From Selaginella tamariscina (taxonomy: Eukaryota > Streptophyta > Lycopodiopsida > Selaginellales > Selaginellaceae): a stretch of DNA of 64,000 nucleotides. The DNA lies in the NCBI GenBank assembly GCA_003024785.1, contig PUQB01000609.1, positions 62,001 to 126,000 on the forward strand. The letters are read 5' to 3'. The notes beneath the pieces were generated by a model. The model had not been told where the DNA came from and made no database searches. It saw only the letters and a list, made by a program, of their open reading frames with translations. Shown in pieces: positions 37,230 through 49,287 of this stretch. The first letter of the stretch is position 1, and each line of letters starts with the position of its first letter. The position numbers and the translations under genes are program-made.

Positions 37230-39441
37230 GTATTATGGTGAAGCATGACACAAGGTGGCGGAATGTCCTAATAAAGCTAGAAAGTTCAAGACGCGTGAAG
37301 CCGAAGTTGAAGTTCAGTCGGAAAACTTCAATGTACACTTCGTCTAAGAGCCGCGAAGTTGGACGTAGGTGCAAACTCCATTGGTGCTGCTCATACCATT
37401 CCATCACTCAAGTTTCCTGTACACATTTGCCTCAATAACCGAGAGCTCAAGGAGTTTGCCCTGTTAGACACTGGTGCAAATGCATGTTTCATGGATGACA
37501 TTTTGCAGCTCAGCATGGCATTCCGGTGGTGAAGTTGAAGCGTGCAGTTCCTGTAGAGGTGGCCGATGGTCGTTTGATTGCTTCTGGCGCAGTTACCCAC
37601 GCTACCACACCTCTCTCTTGCAGTCATGCGCATTCAACTGTTCGATTTCCTTTCAACTTGATTCAAGACTCGGTCGACTCCCATCATTTTTGGCATGCCA
37701 TGGTTCATTGTTGCAAATCCGCAGATCGACTGGAGGTCTAGGACGCTCACGTTTTCCTCTCAGGATCAATCATGTACCTTCCTGCATGCAGGATACATCC
37801 TTGGTGTCTGAGGCAGTACAAGCTACAGGATTGACCGTGCCTGTTCCTATACCAGTGTTGAAGGCTCCTCCTCGACAGGATTCACCTCATGTCAGTTCCT
37901 CAGCACATCCGCAGGCTCTCTCCACTCTGTAAGTTTGCGGATTCCTGTACAGGGTTCTTCCAATCCTGTATCAGTGTCGAAAGTTCCTCCCAACTAGATC
38001 CACCTCCTGTTGGTTCGTTAGCACACTCACAGGCTCTCCTCACTCCTGTGCCACGGACTTCTGTACAGGATTCTTCCAATCCTGTACACTTGTCAACATC
38101 CACATCTGTTTCTCCCAATCCTGCCTCTTTTCGTTACTCTGTTTCTATTCCCCCCCAAGACTCTTCCTTTTTTCAGTCACAGCTCCCTCCTTCTCCTCTC
38201 CAAGTTCTTACCACTACCATGCATGAACTTGCCATTGATCCTGCTCCTTTTCACCTTTTTACCTTTCAAGTAACTCCTACGTCCTCTTCTACCTTTCATG
38301 TGTTTGACTCTCCTGTTTTTCAGTCTCCTTCTCCTGCTCCTTTTCTTTCTCCTCCTTCTTCCCTACCATCCAAGTATCACTCCTTTCAGAACGTTTTTGA
38401 TAAGCACAAGGCTGCAGTTCTTCCTGTTCACAGGTCCTGACTGTCCTATTGATCTTGCGGAAGGAAAGACTCCACCGTTTGGACCAATTTATGCACTGTC
38501 ACCCACAGAGGTGGAGATTCTTCGTTAGTACATGGAGAACAACTTGGCATCCGTTCTTCATTCGGCACTCAAAGTTCCCTGCAGGAGCACCTATTTTCTT
38601 TGTCAAGAAGAAGGATGGGAGTTTACGTTTGGTTGTGGACTACAGGGGTTTGAATCAAGTCACCACTCGGAATCGGTACCCATTGCCATTGATCCCAGAA
38701 CTTCTCGATCGGCTGCGAGGAGCAAAGGTGTTCACGAAGATCGACTTACGAGGGGCCTACAACCTTGTACGGATTCGTCCAGGCGATGAGTGAAAGACTG
38801 CCTTTCGTACAAGGTATGGACACTTCGAGTACACGGTGATGCCCTTCAGTCTTACCAATGCCCCAGCCGTGTTCCAACACATGGTGAACGATATCTTTCG
38901 TGACTTCTTGGACCAGTTTGTGGTGATCTACCTCGACGACATTTTGATTTTCTCCAAGGACCAGGCGGCACATGACAAGCATGTACGACTAGTTCTACAG
39001 CGGCTTCGCGAGCATGGCCTGTATGCGAAATTGGAGAAGTTTTTTTCGATAGGGATTCTGTGGAGTTCTTGGGCTACATAGTCTCTCCTACTGGCGTTTC
39101 CATGGACATGCACAAGGTGAAGACCATCATGGAGTGGGAGAGGCCCAAGTCTGTATGAGATGTACAATGTTTCCTTGGCTTTGCAAACTTCTATAGGTGG
39201 TTCATACAGGACTTCTCCAAGTGTGTACTTCCACTCACGGAACTCACCAAGCGCACAGGGTTTTCTCTTGGTCCGACAAGGCGAAACATGCATTCACAAC
39301 ACTCAAGGACGCCTTCACAACAGCTCCAATTTTAGCATATCTTGATCCTTCTCGTTCTTTCTTCGTTGAAGCAGATGCCTCCGATTTTGCAGTAGGATCT
39401 GTCCTATCACAAGTTGGAGAAGTCAAGTTGCTTCATCCTGT

Positions 39442-40267
39442 TGTCAAGCCACGATCCAGGAACCAGGAAACGAGTAGGATTCCGAGAACAGGAAGGCTTG
39501 ACTTAGGAACAGGACCGAGAGCAGGACAGGAACTAGGAATAGGAACAGGACGGATCCAGGAGCAGGACAGGATCAGGATAGGATCCGGGAGCAAGACAGG
39601 GAAGCGCAGGACCGGATCCAGGAACAAGACAGGAACTAGACAGGATCCGGGATGCATAAACTGAAGCTGGTCTGGATCCTTGTGTAAGCCTCCGTAACTT
39701 GGTGCATGCAGAACGGTACTTATCAGGATCTCCAAAACAGGCTTCAAAGGCAGTCACGAAACCTTCAAAGTCCATCAATGGGTCGTCACGCTCCAGCAAG
39801 GAGCAACCCAAGCTCGTGGAGATCCACTTAGTAAGGATGCCAAAAGGCCAACCTTTTGTGCATCCGTCGAGTAGCGGCGTGGTTGCATGCGGATCAAGAG
39901 TCGGATCTGATTCAGGAAACCTTGAAAATCGGCACGGTTGCCACTGAACTTCTCTGGCATGCTGATCTTCGGCTCCGGAGAAAAGTTCGATGAAGAAGGA
40001 ACCACCGATGCCTGAGAGAGAGCCTGCGCAGCAGCCTTGGAGGATGCATCAGCAGCTGCATGTGCCGCATGGGTGGAGCCTTGCAGATCGGTGACCACTT
40101 GGCGCAAAGTGGCCAGCTCATGAAGCAACATTTGGTACTCGCGTTGAAAGTGCTCAAAATCAGTCATGATCTTATGAAAGAAAGAAAGGAGAAAAACGAA
40201 GGAAAAGAATCAAGGAAAAAAAAAGTAGCTGGGAAACGAAGAGCTATGAAAGCAGTTACTATCAAAC
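39442..40267 (-). mobile_element. deleted Ty3 copy B: LTR piece plus gag-leader piece
   Basis: On the minus strand, a 5' leader and gag start (about 40,267 down to 39,650) run into a partial LTR (about 39,650-39,442). It shares the LTR at 40,268-40,843 with element C, giving a three-LTR tandem (LTR, internal, LTR, shortened internal, partial LTR). Such arrays are known products of unequal recombination between LTR elements. It is broken. Confidence 0.8.
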
Positions 40268-40843
40268 TGTCAAGCCACGATCCAGGAACCAGGAAACGAG
40301 TAGGATTCCGAGAACAGGAAGGCTTGACTCAGGAACAGGACCGAGAGCAGGACAGGAACTAGGAATAGGAACAGGACGGATCCAGGAGCAGACAGGATCA
40401 GGATAGGATCCGGGAGCAAGACAGGAAGCGCAGAGGATCCAGGAACAAGACAGGAACAGGACAGGATCCGGAGAGGACAGGAGCAGGAGCAAGGAAAGAA
40501 GACAAGAACAAGACAAGACAAGAACAAGAATGATCGTAGAAGACTGGTGTTGATAGTAACTGATTGTACAACAATTAGGTCGGAGCTTTTATGCTCACAA
40601 CTCCAAGCTAATCTAGTCATGAGTCTAATCTAGTCATGAGCTAAATAGTGTCCATCTCAGCATATCCATGCATATCCTCTAGGCATATCCTGTAGCATAT
40701 CCTATAGGCATATCCTATAGGAATATCCTATAGGTATACCTGTAGGAATATCCTGCAGGCATATCCTGTAACCCGTATCCTGTATCCGAAATCCTGCATC
40801 CTATCCTGTATCCGGAATCCTGTATTCTGTATCGGGTGTGACA
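40268..40843 (-). repeat. 3' LTR of element C, also the 5' LTR of copy B
   Basis: A 576-bp LTR. Its inner edge on the right adjoins the chromodomain side of element C, and its left edge adjoins a gag leader. It lacks the gcatgcatgcaa block, as does the LTR at 35,073, so two LTR subtypes are mixed within one element. Confidence 0.85.
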
Positions 40844-43800
40844 GCACCTCCTCCCTAAGACGAGTTCCACGAGTCTTGGGACCTGGTTTAGCAGGATAAT
40901 GCCGATGGAAGGCAGCAACCTTGGAAGAAGCATGGAGTAAGTTGGATGCAGGTTCCCAAGTGCGATCAGTAGGCAAATACCTTTCCAATCCACCAAGTAT
41001 TGAGTTGGGGCGATGAAGACGAGAATCAAGGATGGCTGCAACTTCGTACTCAGGTTCCAGTCAATGACCACAGGAGGGGGAGGAGAAGAACACGACCAGG
41101 AAGAGAAGAAGGATGATACGGCTCCAACAAGAGGTGTGAAACACAGGATGAAGTTTCACCGTGGATGGTAACTCGAGTCGGAAAGCTACAGGATTTACCT
41201 CCGCCACGATCCTGTAAGGGCCCAATCGTTGAAAATCCAACTTAGAAGAAGGCCTGTTGGTGCGAATGTGTCGACGAAGAAGCCACACGAGATCACCAAT
41301 CTTGTATGCAGGTGCCGGCTGACGGTGAGCATCAGCATGATGCTTGTATCGTTCCTGTGCCTGCTGAAGATGAACCTGGAGATCATCCTGTACCTGCCGA
41401 AGATGCTGAAGACGATCCTGTACTGCAGGAGGAAGAAGGAGAAGGGGAGGAGCAAAGTCAAAACGTGGATGGTGGCCTGTAAGAGCAAAGAAAGGTGTCT
41501 GTCCTGTAGATGCGTGGATGGAGTTGTTGTAGGCAAACTCCGCCATTGGAAGAGGTCCAACCAGTTGTCCTGCTGGTAACTGATGAAGCAACGAAGATAC
41601 TGTTCTAAGGTCTGAATTGTGCGTTCGGACTGCCCATCGGTTTGTGGGTGATATCCTGAAGAAAGATCCGCTTTAACCTGTAGACTCCGAAGAAGCTCTC
41701 GCCAAAACTTGGACATGAATTGTGGACCTCGATCGGAAACAATGCTCTCAGGAAGACCATGATGTCGGAACACCTCGCGGATCACCAACTCGGCAGTTGT
41801 CTGACCTGTAGCTGTCTTGTTGCAGGGTAGGAAATGAGCCTGCTTGGTGAAACGGTCAACCACCACAAGAACTGCATCAAATCCACGAGAAGGAGGAAGA
41901 TCTGTGAGGAAATCCATAGAAATGGATCTCCAAGGAGCAAAGGAACAGGAAGAGGACGAAGAAGACCAGAGGGTGCATGATGAGGCATCTTCGACCTGTT
42001 ACAAGTGTCACAACTCCGTACAAACCTTCCACAAAACCTCGCAACCCAGGCCACCAATAGTTGCGAGTCACCAACTCCACTGTCTTGGCCACACCAAAAT
42101 GTCCTGTAGCCGGGGTATCATGACAATCCTGTACCACACGAGTCCTGAAATACCAACAGGAACGTACAGGAGACCTTCCCGGTACAGGAGTCCATCCTGT
42201 ATGGTGAACAGGTTGTAGTCTGGACGGGAACTGGAGGAAGAGGAACTTGCAACGTCAGGATGAATGTGTGAGAACACATTCTTTGCCAAGTCGTCTGTAG
42301 CCAACTGCGAACGGACGTCCTGTAGGAGTGTTGAATTTGCTGGAGCCTGATGAACCTGTAGTGCCGCAAGCCGGAATCGATCAGGACCCAACAACACTTG
42401 CCTTTGACAGTCAAATGCAGGATCGCCCGGGCTTGGTGCAAGGTAAGAGCGCCTAGACAATGCGTCCGCCTTGCCATTCCGAAAACCGGGCCTGTAGACG
42501 ATGACGAAGTCAAAACGTGATAGGAACTCGCCCACCTAGCCTGTCGCCGACTGAGAACTCGAGCCGTTTGAAAGTACTCCAGGTTCTTGTGATCCGTAAG
42601 AACTTGTACAGGATGTGCAGCACCTTCCAGGAAATGCCGCCACTCCTCAAACGAATCCACAATGGCCTTGAGTTCCTTGTCATGAATCTCGTATTGATCT
42701 CCGCCGACAGGAACTTACGAGAGTGAAAAGCTACAGGATGAAGCAACTTGTCCTCTCCAACTTGCGATAGGACGGATCCTACTGCAAAATCCGAGGCATC
42801 TGCTTCAATGAAGAAAGGATGAGAAGGGTCAGGATGTGCTAAAATCGGAGCTGTCGTGAACGTCCTTGAGTGTTGTGAATGCTGTTCCGCCTTGTCGGAC
42901 CAAGAGAAAACCTGTGCGCTTGGTGAGTTCTGTGAGTGGAAGTACACGCTTGGAGAAGTCCTGTATGAACCGCCTGTAGAAGTTTGCAAAGCCAAGGAAA
43001 CATTGTACATCTCGTACCGACTTGGGCCTCTCCCACTCCACGATGGTCTTCACCTTGTGCATGTCCATGGAAACGCCAGCAGGAGAGACGATGTAGCCCA
43101 AGAACTCCACGAATCCCTATCGAAAAAACACTTCTCCAACTTCGCGTACAGGCCATGCTCGCGAAGCCGCTCTAGAACAACCGTACATGCTTGTCATGTG
43201 CCGCCTGGTCCTTGGAGAAAATCAAATGTCGTCGAGGTAGATCACCACAAACTGGTCCAAGAAGTCACGAAAGATGTCGTTCACCATGTGTTGGAACACG
43301 CTGGGGCATTGGTAAGGCCGAAAGGCATTACCGTGTACTCAAAATGTCCATACCTTGTACGAAAGGCAGTCTTCCACTCATCGCCGGGACGAATCCGTAC
43401 AAGGTTGTAGGCCCTCGTAAGTCGATCTTCGTGAACACCTTTGCTCCTCGCAGCCGATCGAGAAGTTCCGGGATCAATGGCAACGGGTACCGATTCCGAA
43501 TGGTGACTTGATTCAAACCCCTGTAGTCCACAACCAAACGTAAACTCCCATCCTTCTTCTTGACAAAGAAGATAGGCGCTCCTGCAGGGGACTTTGAGTG
43601 ACGAATGAAGCCGGATGCCAAGTTGTCCTCGATGTACTGACGAAGAACCTCCAACTCTGTGGGTGACAATGCATAAATCGGTCCGAATGGTGGAGTCTTT
43701 CCTTCCGCAAGATCAATAGGACAGTCGTAGGACCTGTGAACAGGAAGAACTGCAGCCTTGTGCTTGTCAAAAACGTCCTTAAAGTCGTGGTACTTGGATA

Positions 43801-45876
43801 GGAAGAAGGAGGAGAAGGAGAGAAGGAGAAGAGAGAAGGAGATTGAAAAACAGGAGAGTCGGACACAGGAAAGGTAGAAGAGGACGTAGGAGTTACTTGA
43901 AAGGCAAAAAGGTGGAAAGGAGCAGGATCAGTGGAGTTCATGCATGGTAGTGGTAAGAACTCGGAGAGGAGAAGGAGGGAGCTGTGACTGAAAAAGAGGA
44001 AGGATCTTGGGGGTGGAACAGAGCAGGGTAACAAAAGAGCAGGATTGGAAAACCTGTGTGGTGTTGATGAGTGTACAGGATTGGAAGAATCCTGTACAGA
44101 GTCCGTGGTTGCACAGAGTGGGAAGAGCCTGCGAATGTGCTGACGAATCAACAGGAGGTGGATCCTGTTGAGGAGGAACCTTCGACACTGATACAGGATT
44201 GGAAGAACCCTGTACAGGACACCGCAAACTTACAGGAGTGGAGAGAGCCTGCGGATGTGCTGAGGAACTGACATGAGGTGAATCCTGTCGAGGAGGAGTC
44301 TTCAACACTGGTACAGGAACAGGCACGGTCAATCCTGTAGCTTGTACTGCCTCAGATACTAAGGATGTATCCTGCACGCAGGAAGGTACAGGATTGATCC
44401 TAGCTTGGAGAGGAAAACGTGAGCGTCCTAGACCTCCAGTCGATCTGCGGATTTGCAACAACGAACCATGGCATGCCCAAAATGATGGGAGTCGACCGAG
44501 TCTTGATCAAGTTGAAGGAAATTGAACAGTTGAATGTGCCATGACTGCAGGAGAGAGGTTGGTAGCATGGGTAACTGCGCCAGAAGCAATAACGCCCATC
44601 GGCCACCTCTACAGGAACTGCACGCTTCAACTTCACCACCGAAATGCCATGTTGAGTTGCAAAGTGTCATCCATGAAGCATGCATTTGCACCAGTGTCTA
44701 ACAGGCAAACTCCATGAGCTCTCGATTATTAAGATGAATGTGTACAGGAAACTTAAGTGATGGATGGTATGAGCAGCACCAATGGAGCCTGCACCTACGT
44801 CCAACTTCGCGGCTCCTAGACGAAGTGGACATTGGAGTTTTCCGACTGAACTTCAGCTTCGCTTCACGCGTCTTGAAGTTCCTGGCTTTAATAGGACAAT
44901 CTGCCACCTTGTGTCCTGCTCCACCACAATACAAGCACAGGTTCTCACTGCGACGACGTTGCTTCTCAGCAGCGGAAAGAGAGCCACGCTTGGATTTCTC
45001 AACCTCCATAGGAACTACTCCAGAAGGTGGTGCAGGAACATGTACCACAGCTGCAGGATTGGTTTGCAGGAACTGTTGACGGGATCTTTCCTGACGACGC
45101 TCGAACAAACGGTTGTCGCAACGAACAGCTTGTTGCATGATCTCCGCTAATGTTTGGGCATCCGGTAACGTAAGGAGAAGGTCCTTCACGTCGTCCCTCA
45201 ACCCAAAACGGAAGTGTTCGATCAATGCAGTCTCGTCCCATGGAATGTTCGTGCAAAGTTGCTGAAATTCGGATGCATAGACGGAAGCTGGTCGGGATCC
45301 TTGAGTGAGCTTCCGTAACTTCGTGCATGCAGAACGGTACTTATCAGGATCTCCAAAACAGGCTTCAAAGGCAGCCACGAAACCTTCAAAGTCTTCCATC
45401 AATGGTCGTCACGCTCCAGCAAGGGGCAACCCAAGCCCGTGGAGATCCACTTAGTAAGGATGCCAAAAGACCCACCTTTTGAGCATCAGTCGAGTAGCGC
45501 CGTGGTTGCATACGGATCAAGAGCCGGATCTGATTCAGGAAACCTTGGAAATCGGCACGATGCCACTGAACTTCTCTGGCATGCTAACCTTCGGCTCCGA
45601 AGAAAAGTTGATGAAGAGGAACCACCGATGCCTGGGAGAGAGCCTGCGCAGCAGCCTTGGAGGATGCATCAGCAGCTGCATGTGCCGCAGTGGTGGAACC
45701 TTGCAGGTCGGTGACCACTTGGCGCAAAGTGGCCAGCTCATGAAGTACATTTGGTGCTCGCGTTGAAACGCTCAAAATCAGCCATGATCTAGGAAAGAAA
45801 AAGAGGAAAATGAAGGAAAGAATCAAGAAAAAAGGTAGCTGGAAAACGGAGAACTATGAAGCAGTTACTATCAAAC

Positions 45877-46490
45877 TGTCAAGCCACGATCCAGGAACCA
45901 GGAAGGAACAGGATTCCAAGGACAGGAAGGCTTGACTCAGGAACAGGACCGAGAGCAGGACAGGAACTAGGAATAGGAACAGGACGGATCTAGAGCAAGA
46001 CAGGATCAGGATAGGATCCGGGAGCAAGACAGGAACAGGACAGGATCCGGAGCAGGACAGGATCCAGGCAGGACAGGAACAGGAGCGAGACAGGAACAGG
46101 ACAGGAAACAAGACAGAACAAGACAAGACAAGATTGATCGTAGTAAGACTGGTGTTGATAGTAACTGATTGTACAACAATTAGGTCGGAGCTTTTATGCT
46201 CACAACTCCAAGAGCTAATCTAGGCATGAGTGCTAAAAGTGGTTGCATGCATGCAAAAGTGATTGCATGCATGCAGAGGCTAAGATGAGTCCACATGTCC
46301 CTTATCCTCTAGGCATATCCTGTGGCATATCCTGTAGGAATATCCTGCAACCGAATCCTGTGTCCGGAATCCTGGTAGGAATATCCTGTAGGAAATCCTG
46401 CAACCCATATCCTGTATCCGGAATCCTGTAGGAAAGTCCTGCAACCCATATCCTGTATCCGGAATCCTGTATTCTGTATCGGTCGTGACA
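45877..46490 (-). repeat. 5' LTR of element C
   Basis: A 614-bp LTR that begins tgtcaagccacgatcc as read on the plus strand and ends ggtcgtgaca. It contains two gcatgcatgcaa-type motifs (RY-like) and degenerate repeats of caggatatg and cctgt. It is closest to the solo LTR at 36,533. Confidence 0.85.
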
Positions 46491-46851
46491 TTGGCTACTC
46501 AATCCTTATGCGTTAGTCGTGGGTTAGGACACTCCTTATCACCCTAAAGGGGTGTATTCTTGGAAAGAGTGATTCCTCAATGGATACTGGTCATGATATC
46601 TAAGCTTTATCATGCAAGGCATGTTTCCTTAGTGTGGTTAGGACATGAACTTGTTTAAATCTTTTGTGATAGAATTCTAAAGTCTATTTGGTTCGAGAAT
46701 AGTCATTTTAGGGGATTTAGGTGAGCCCTAGGTTTATGTCTATTTAGGAGACTCTTTAGGTTGTCTTTGAAGACATAGTATTGTTATATAAGGTGTTGAT
46801 GTTAAATGACCATTATTACTATAAGTTGGCCCTTATCTTAAAATTCGAAAA

Positions 46852-48610
46852 ATGGTTTTTATTTTTAAATGCTAAATTATTTTTGTTCCTTTATATTTAT
46901 TTCTTCTTTTAGATAACTTTATACAATGTACTATTTTTACCTTTATGTTGTCACTAATTTTATAATTTATTACAATGTAATAAATTTACAGTCGTAGAAG
47001 AAAAATATTACATCAAACACTTCAAAACTTGCTGATCATGATCATTAATTTATTCATTATAAATAAATATATTGTTGTAAAATCAAACTAATTGGTTTTT
47101 TAAATAAATTCAAAGTATGATTTATTATAGCTTTACTAAGTAAGAATCACTTAAAATAGGTTATACATCACCAAATTAAATAATAGATAGGCTTGTTATA
47201 ATATTAATTAGTTCTTTGTCTTTATACATAGGCTTGTTATTAAAATAACTTGGCTCTTTGTCTTTACATAAAGGGGAGATGGATAATACTATTGCACAAT
47301 GGATTGTTAAAAAAATTGTTCTTAATTGTTGGGGTTGATTACTGATACTTTTAAGTGAAGAATGACTTATTAATTCATTATATAAAACATTAAATTCGAT
47401 TGTTTAATGGAGATCTTTTGAAGAAATTTCTATGGAGCAACCATCTAGATGCTGGTCAAGGACACAAAGTTTGTCCACTTTGTAAAGCACTCTCAAATAA
47501 GCATCTTGGTGCATGGCATTAGAAATTAATACTTTAATTTGTTTGGTTAGTTTTCAACCAGGTGCTAGTGTTGTTGATATTAATTTCAACTTAAAGAATA
47601 TTAATCTAATGTTATTAATTTTAATCTCAACTTGATAATACTATTATGGTGTGTAATGATTTAAAATTGAAACGGAACAAAACAAAACTCGACAACTTAA
47701 AGTGAGCTTTTATGTATATTGGTCATGCTATTATTCGTTCGAGATATATGTATTTAAACAATTAAGTGGGCTCCATTACTTAAAAAGCACTGTGGATCGT
47801 GAACACTTTATAATATTTAACTATTACATGATGCGGATTAAGGTGGTTGTATAGATACTATTCTTTACTCTCATAAAATGCTGTGTTCTATTCAAAGTCC
47901 AAGCATATCATTATATTAAGTTAACTTTGCAAGCGGACAATTTTAACTGCAATTGTTAATCTTTTTACAGAGGGACCTCTTCAAAATCTCATATTAAACA
48001 CCAAAGTATTGGAACACTGTGTGTATATACATGTAATGCATCAGATGACGTGCATTTGCACTATAGTCCATCTTTTTTGATGTAAACTGCACACACACAC
48101 ACAACACACAAACACAATTAGATATGTTCTGTTGCGTATGTTGAAAACTAAACCCAACAAGAATTATGGTGGCCAACAACACACATACGTATATATGAAT
48201 GATACGTAGACAGATGCCTAACATGAGGGACTTCGCTGTCGATAAAAGCAGGAGACAAACATCTATTCAAACAGCCTATAGAGATTAAAAATGATAAGAC
48301 GCGTGGAGATAAGCATATCTTACAAGGAGAGAATCCAGTACGTGTGTGTGTGTGTATGATTCCCTTGCTAAAGTACGTTGTATTTGCGAGATTTCTTTAA
48401 TGATTTATCCGCATTGACGCACTACAAATGGGTACCAGTCAACCCTTTACAAAGGCAGATAAATAATTGCATCCCTCCCCAGAATCCCACTCACAGTCAA
48501 ATACCTCCTAAAGCAAAGCGGCCGCGGCGGATCGTCTTGTTGCAGGTGCAGATAAACATTTCAAAGTCAACCATCTGCTGACGTGTATATGCCACGGTGT
48601 ATCCGTATTA
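46852..48610. repeat. AT-rich block, copy 2 right part, plus flanking block
   Basis: 46,852-47,790 resumes the homology to copy 1 (24,652-25,437). From 47,790 to about 48,610 it matches 30,000-30,570, except for about 185 bp (48,383-48,568) present only here. That extra piece has an open plus-strand frame (SQIPPKAKRPRRIVLLQ near its end) that I cannot identify. Confidence 0.75.
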
Positions 48611-49287
48611 AGTTATACTTAAGCAGTAGTAAGCAAAGTATGTCACGGTATTGTAAGGTGCTGTATGTGGTTCCTGTCTGTTCGGTTGCATACCTATTAG
48701 ATTCCCCGGCCCGACAAACTGTCGGAGGATGTGGTCCACAAACGGACGAGCCGAAGATACCATATGTGTGTCTTACATGTGCGTGCAAATGTATAACAAG
48801 GGGAATTACGACGGGACCACATGGAGCTCAATCGCACGAACATGTAATAGAAAATCACCTCAACAACCTCAGCCCAGCTCGACTTAATCTATATTTTACT
48901 CGCCAGAGGCATCTGTTTTTGTCACAGAGTGGAGAAATATTCTACACACACACACGCACACACATGTATTAGATCAGAGTGAATTTCATATGGCTTTTTG
49001 GCTATCGTTAAAGGTTGCGTATGCACGAGGACTGTGAATCACCTCGTTAGTGGGTATCAATATATGCAGATAGATTATTCACTTTGTATATCTGCATGTG
49101 CGTCACTGTTTTAACATATATATAGATTTATTAAAACGTCTGTATCTCACAAGATGCCTTTTGTTTAAGCTTCTCAAAACTGACTAAACTAATTTACTAC
49201 ACCTGTTCCATTGAGCGTATGAGTATAAGGAGTCGTGTGTGTATGTGTATGTGTATCACCGTCGGTGTTTGAAGTGATCGATTGCAT
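48611..49287. other. spacer, no recognised gene
   Basis: A plus-strand frame runs to 48,972 but has no ATG at its start and ends in a (CA)n tract. It includes a short cysteine-containing stretch (CLTCACKC) that I cannot place. The rest is ordinary spacer leading to the end of the dioxygenase gene. Confidence 0.4.

Larger units (their letters stand above)
35073..39441 (+). mobile_element. Ty3/Gypsy chromovirus fossil A, 3'-truncated
   Basis: A plus-strand LTR retrotransposon. The 5' LTR is at 35,073-35,572 (TG...CA ends; a TATA-like cataaaag inside). A leader is followed by gag from 35,668, a zinc-knuckle region, a protease/linker region at about 37.4-38.4 kb, reverse transcriptase at about 38.57-39.1 kb and the start of RNase H at about 39.3-39.44 kb. 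It ends where an opposite-strand LTR begins, and its integrase and 3' LTR are absent. A solo LTR of the same family is inserted in gag. It is broken, with many defects. Moderate age: it is clearly diverged from, but still easily aligned to, element C. Confidence 0.88.
40268..46490 (-). mobile_element. Ty3/Gypsy chromovirus fossil C, both LTRs present
   Basis: Minus-strand element of about 6.2 kb with 5' LTR 45,877-46,490, 3' LTR 40,268-40,843 and the usual internal order. Gag with a CCHC zinc knuckle is at about 45.8-44.8 kb. Protease and a Pro/Ser-rich linker are at about 44.7-43.8 kb, reverse transcriptase at about 43.7-43.1 kb, RNase H at about 42.9-42.5 kb, integrase with HHCC and core at about 42.2-41.3 kb, and a GPY/F module and chromodomain at about 41.2-40.9 kb. 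The LTRs are by eye some 90-95% alike over aligned parts, so insertion is fairly recent compared with the element at 58-63 kb. It is broken, with several defects. No matching target-site duplication is visible, because the left side is joined to copy B. Confidence 0.9.
33386..46851. mobile_element. 13.5-kb insertion holding Ty3/Gypsy fossils
   Basis: Relative to uninterrupted copy 1, this segment splits AT-block copy 2. The six bases atggtt occur on both sides (33,380-33,385 and 46,852-46,857) and once at the empty site, as expected of a target-site duplication. Its outer parts (33,386-35,072 and 46,491-46,851) are moderately GC-richer, unlike both the AT block and the Ty3 elements. They hold no domain I recognise, and I see no terminal inverted repeats. 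The centre is the Ty3/Gypsy composite described separately. The outer parts may belong to an older, unrecognised element that was the landing site. Confidence 0.55.

Noticed and set aside
40268-46490. A target-site duplication for element C
   Set aside because: The bases flanking the two outer LTR edges do not match, which fits the tandem junction with copy B on the left.
33386-46851. The 13.5-kb insertion as a DNA transposon or Helitron
   Set aside because: No terminal inverted repeats, no transposase-like frame in the outer parts and no CTRR-type end are visible.
48583-48972. Cysteine-containing plus-strand frame, considered as a small secreted peptide
   Set aside because: It starts without ATG, has no signal peptide, its cysteine spacing fits no known peptide family, and it ends in a (CA)n tract.
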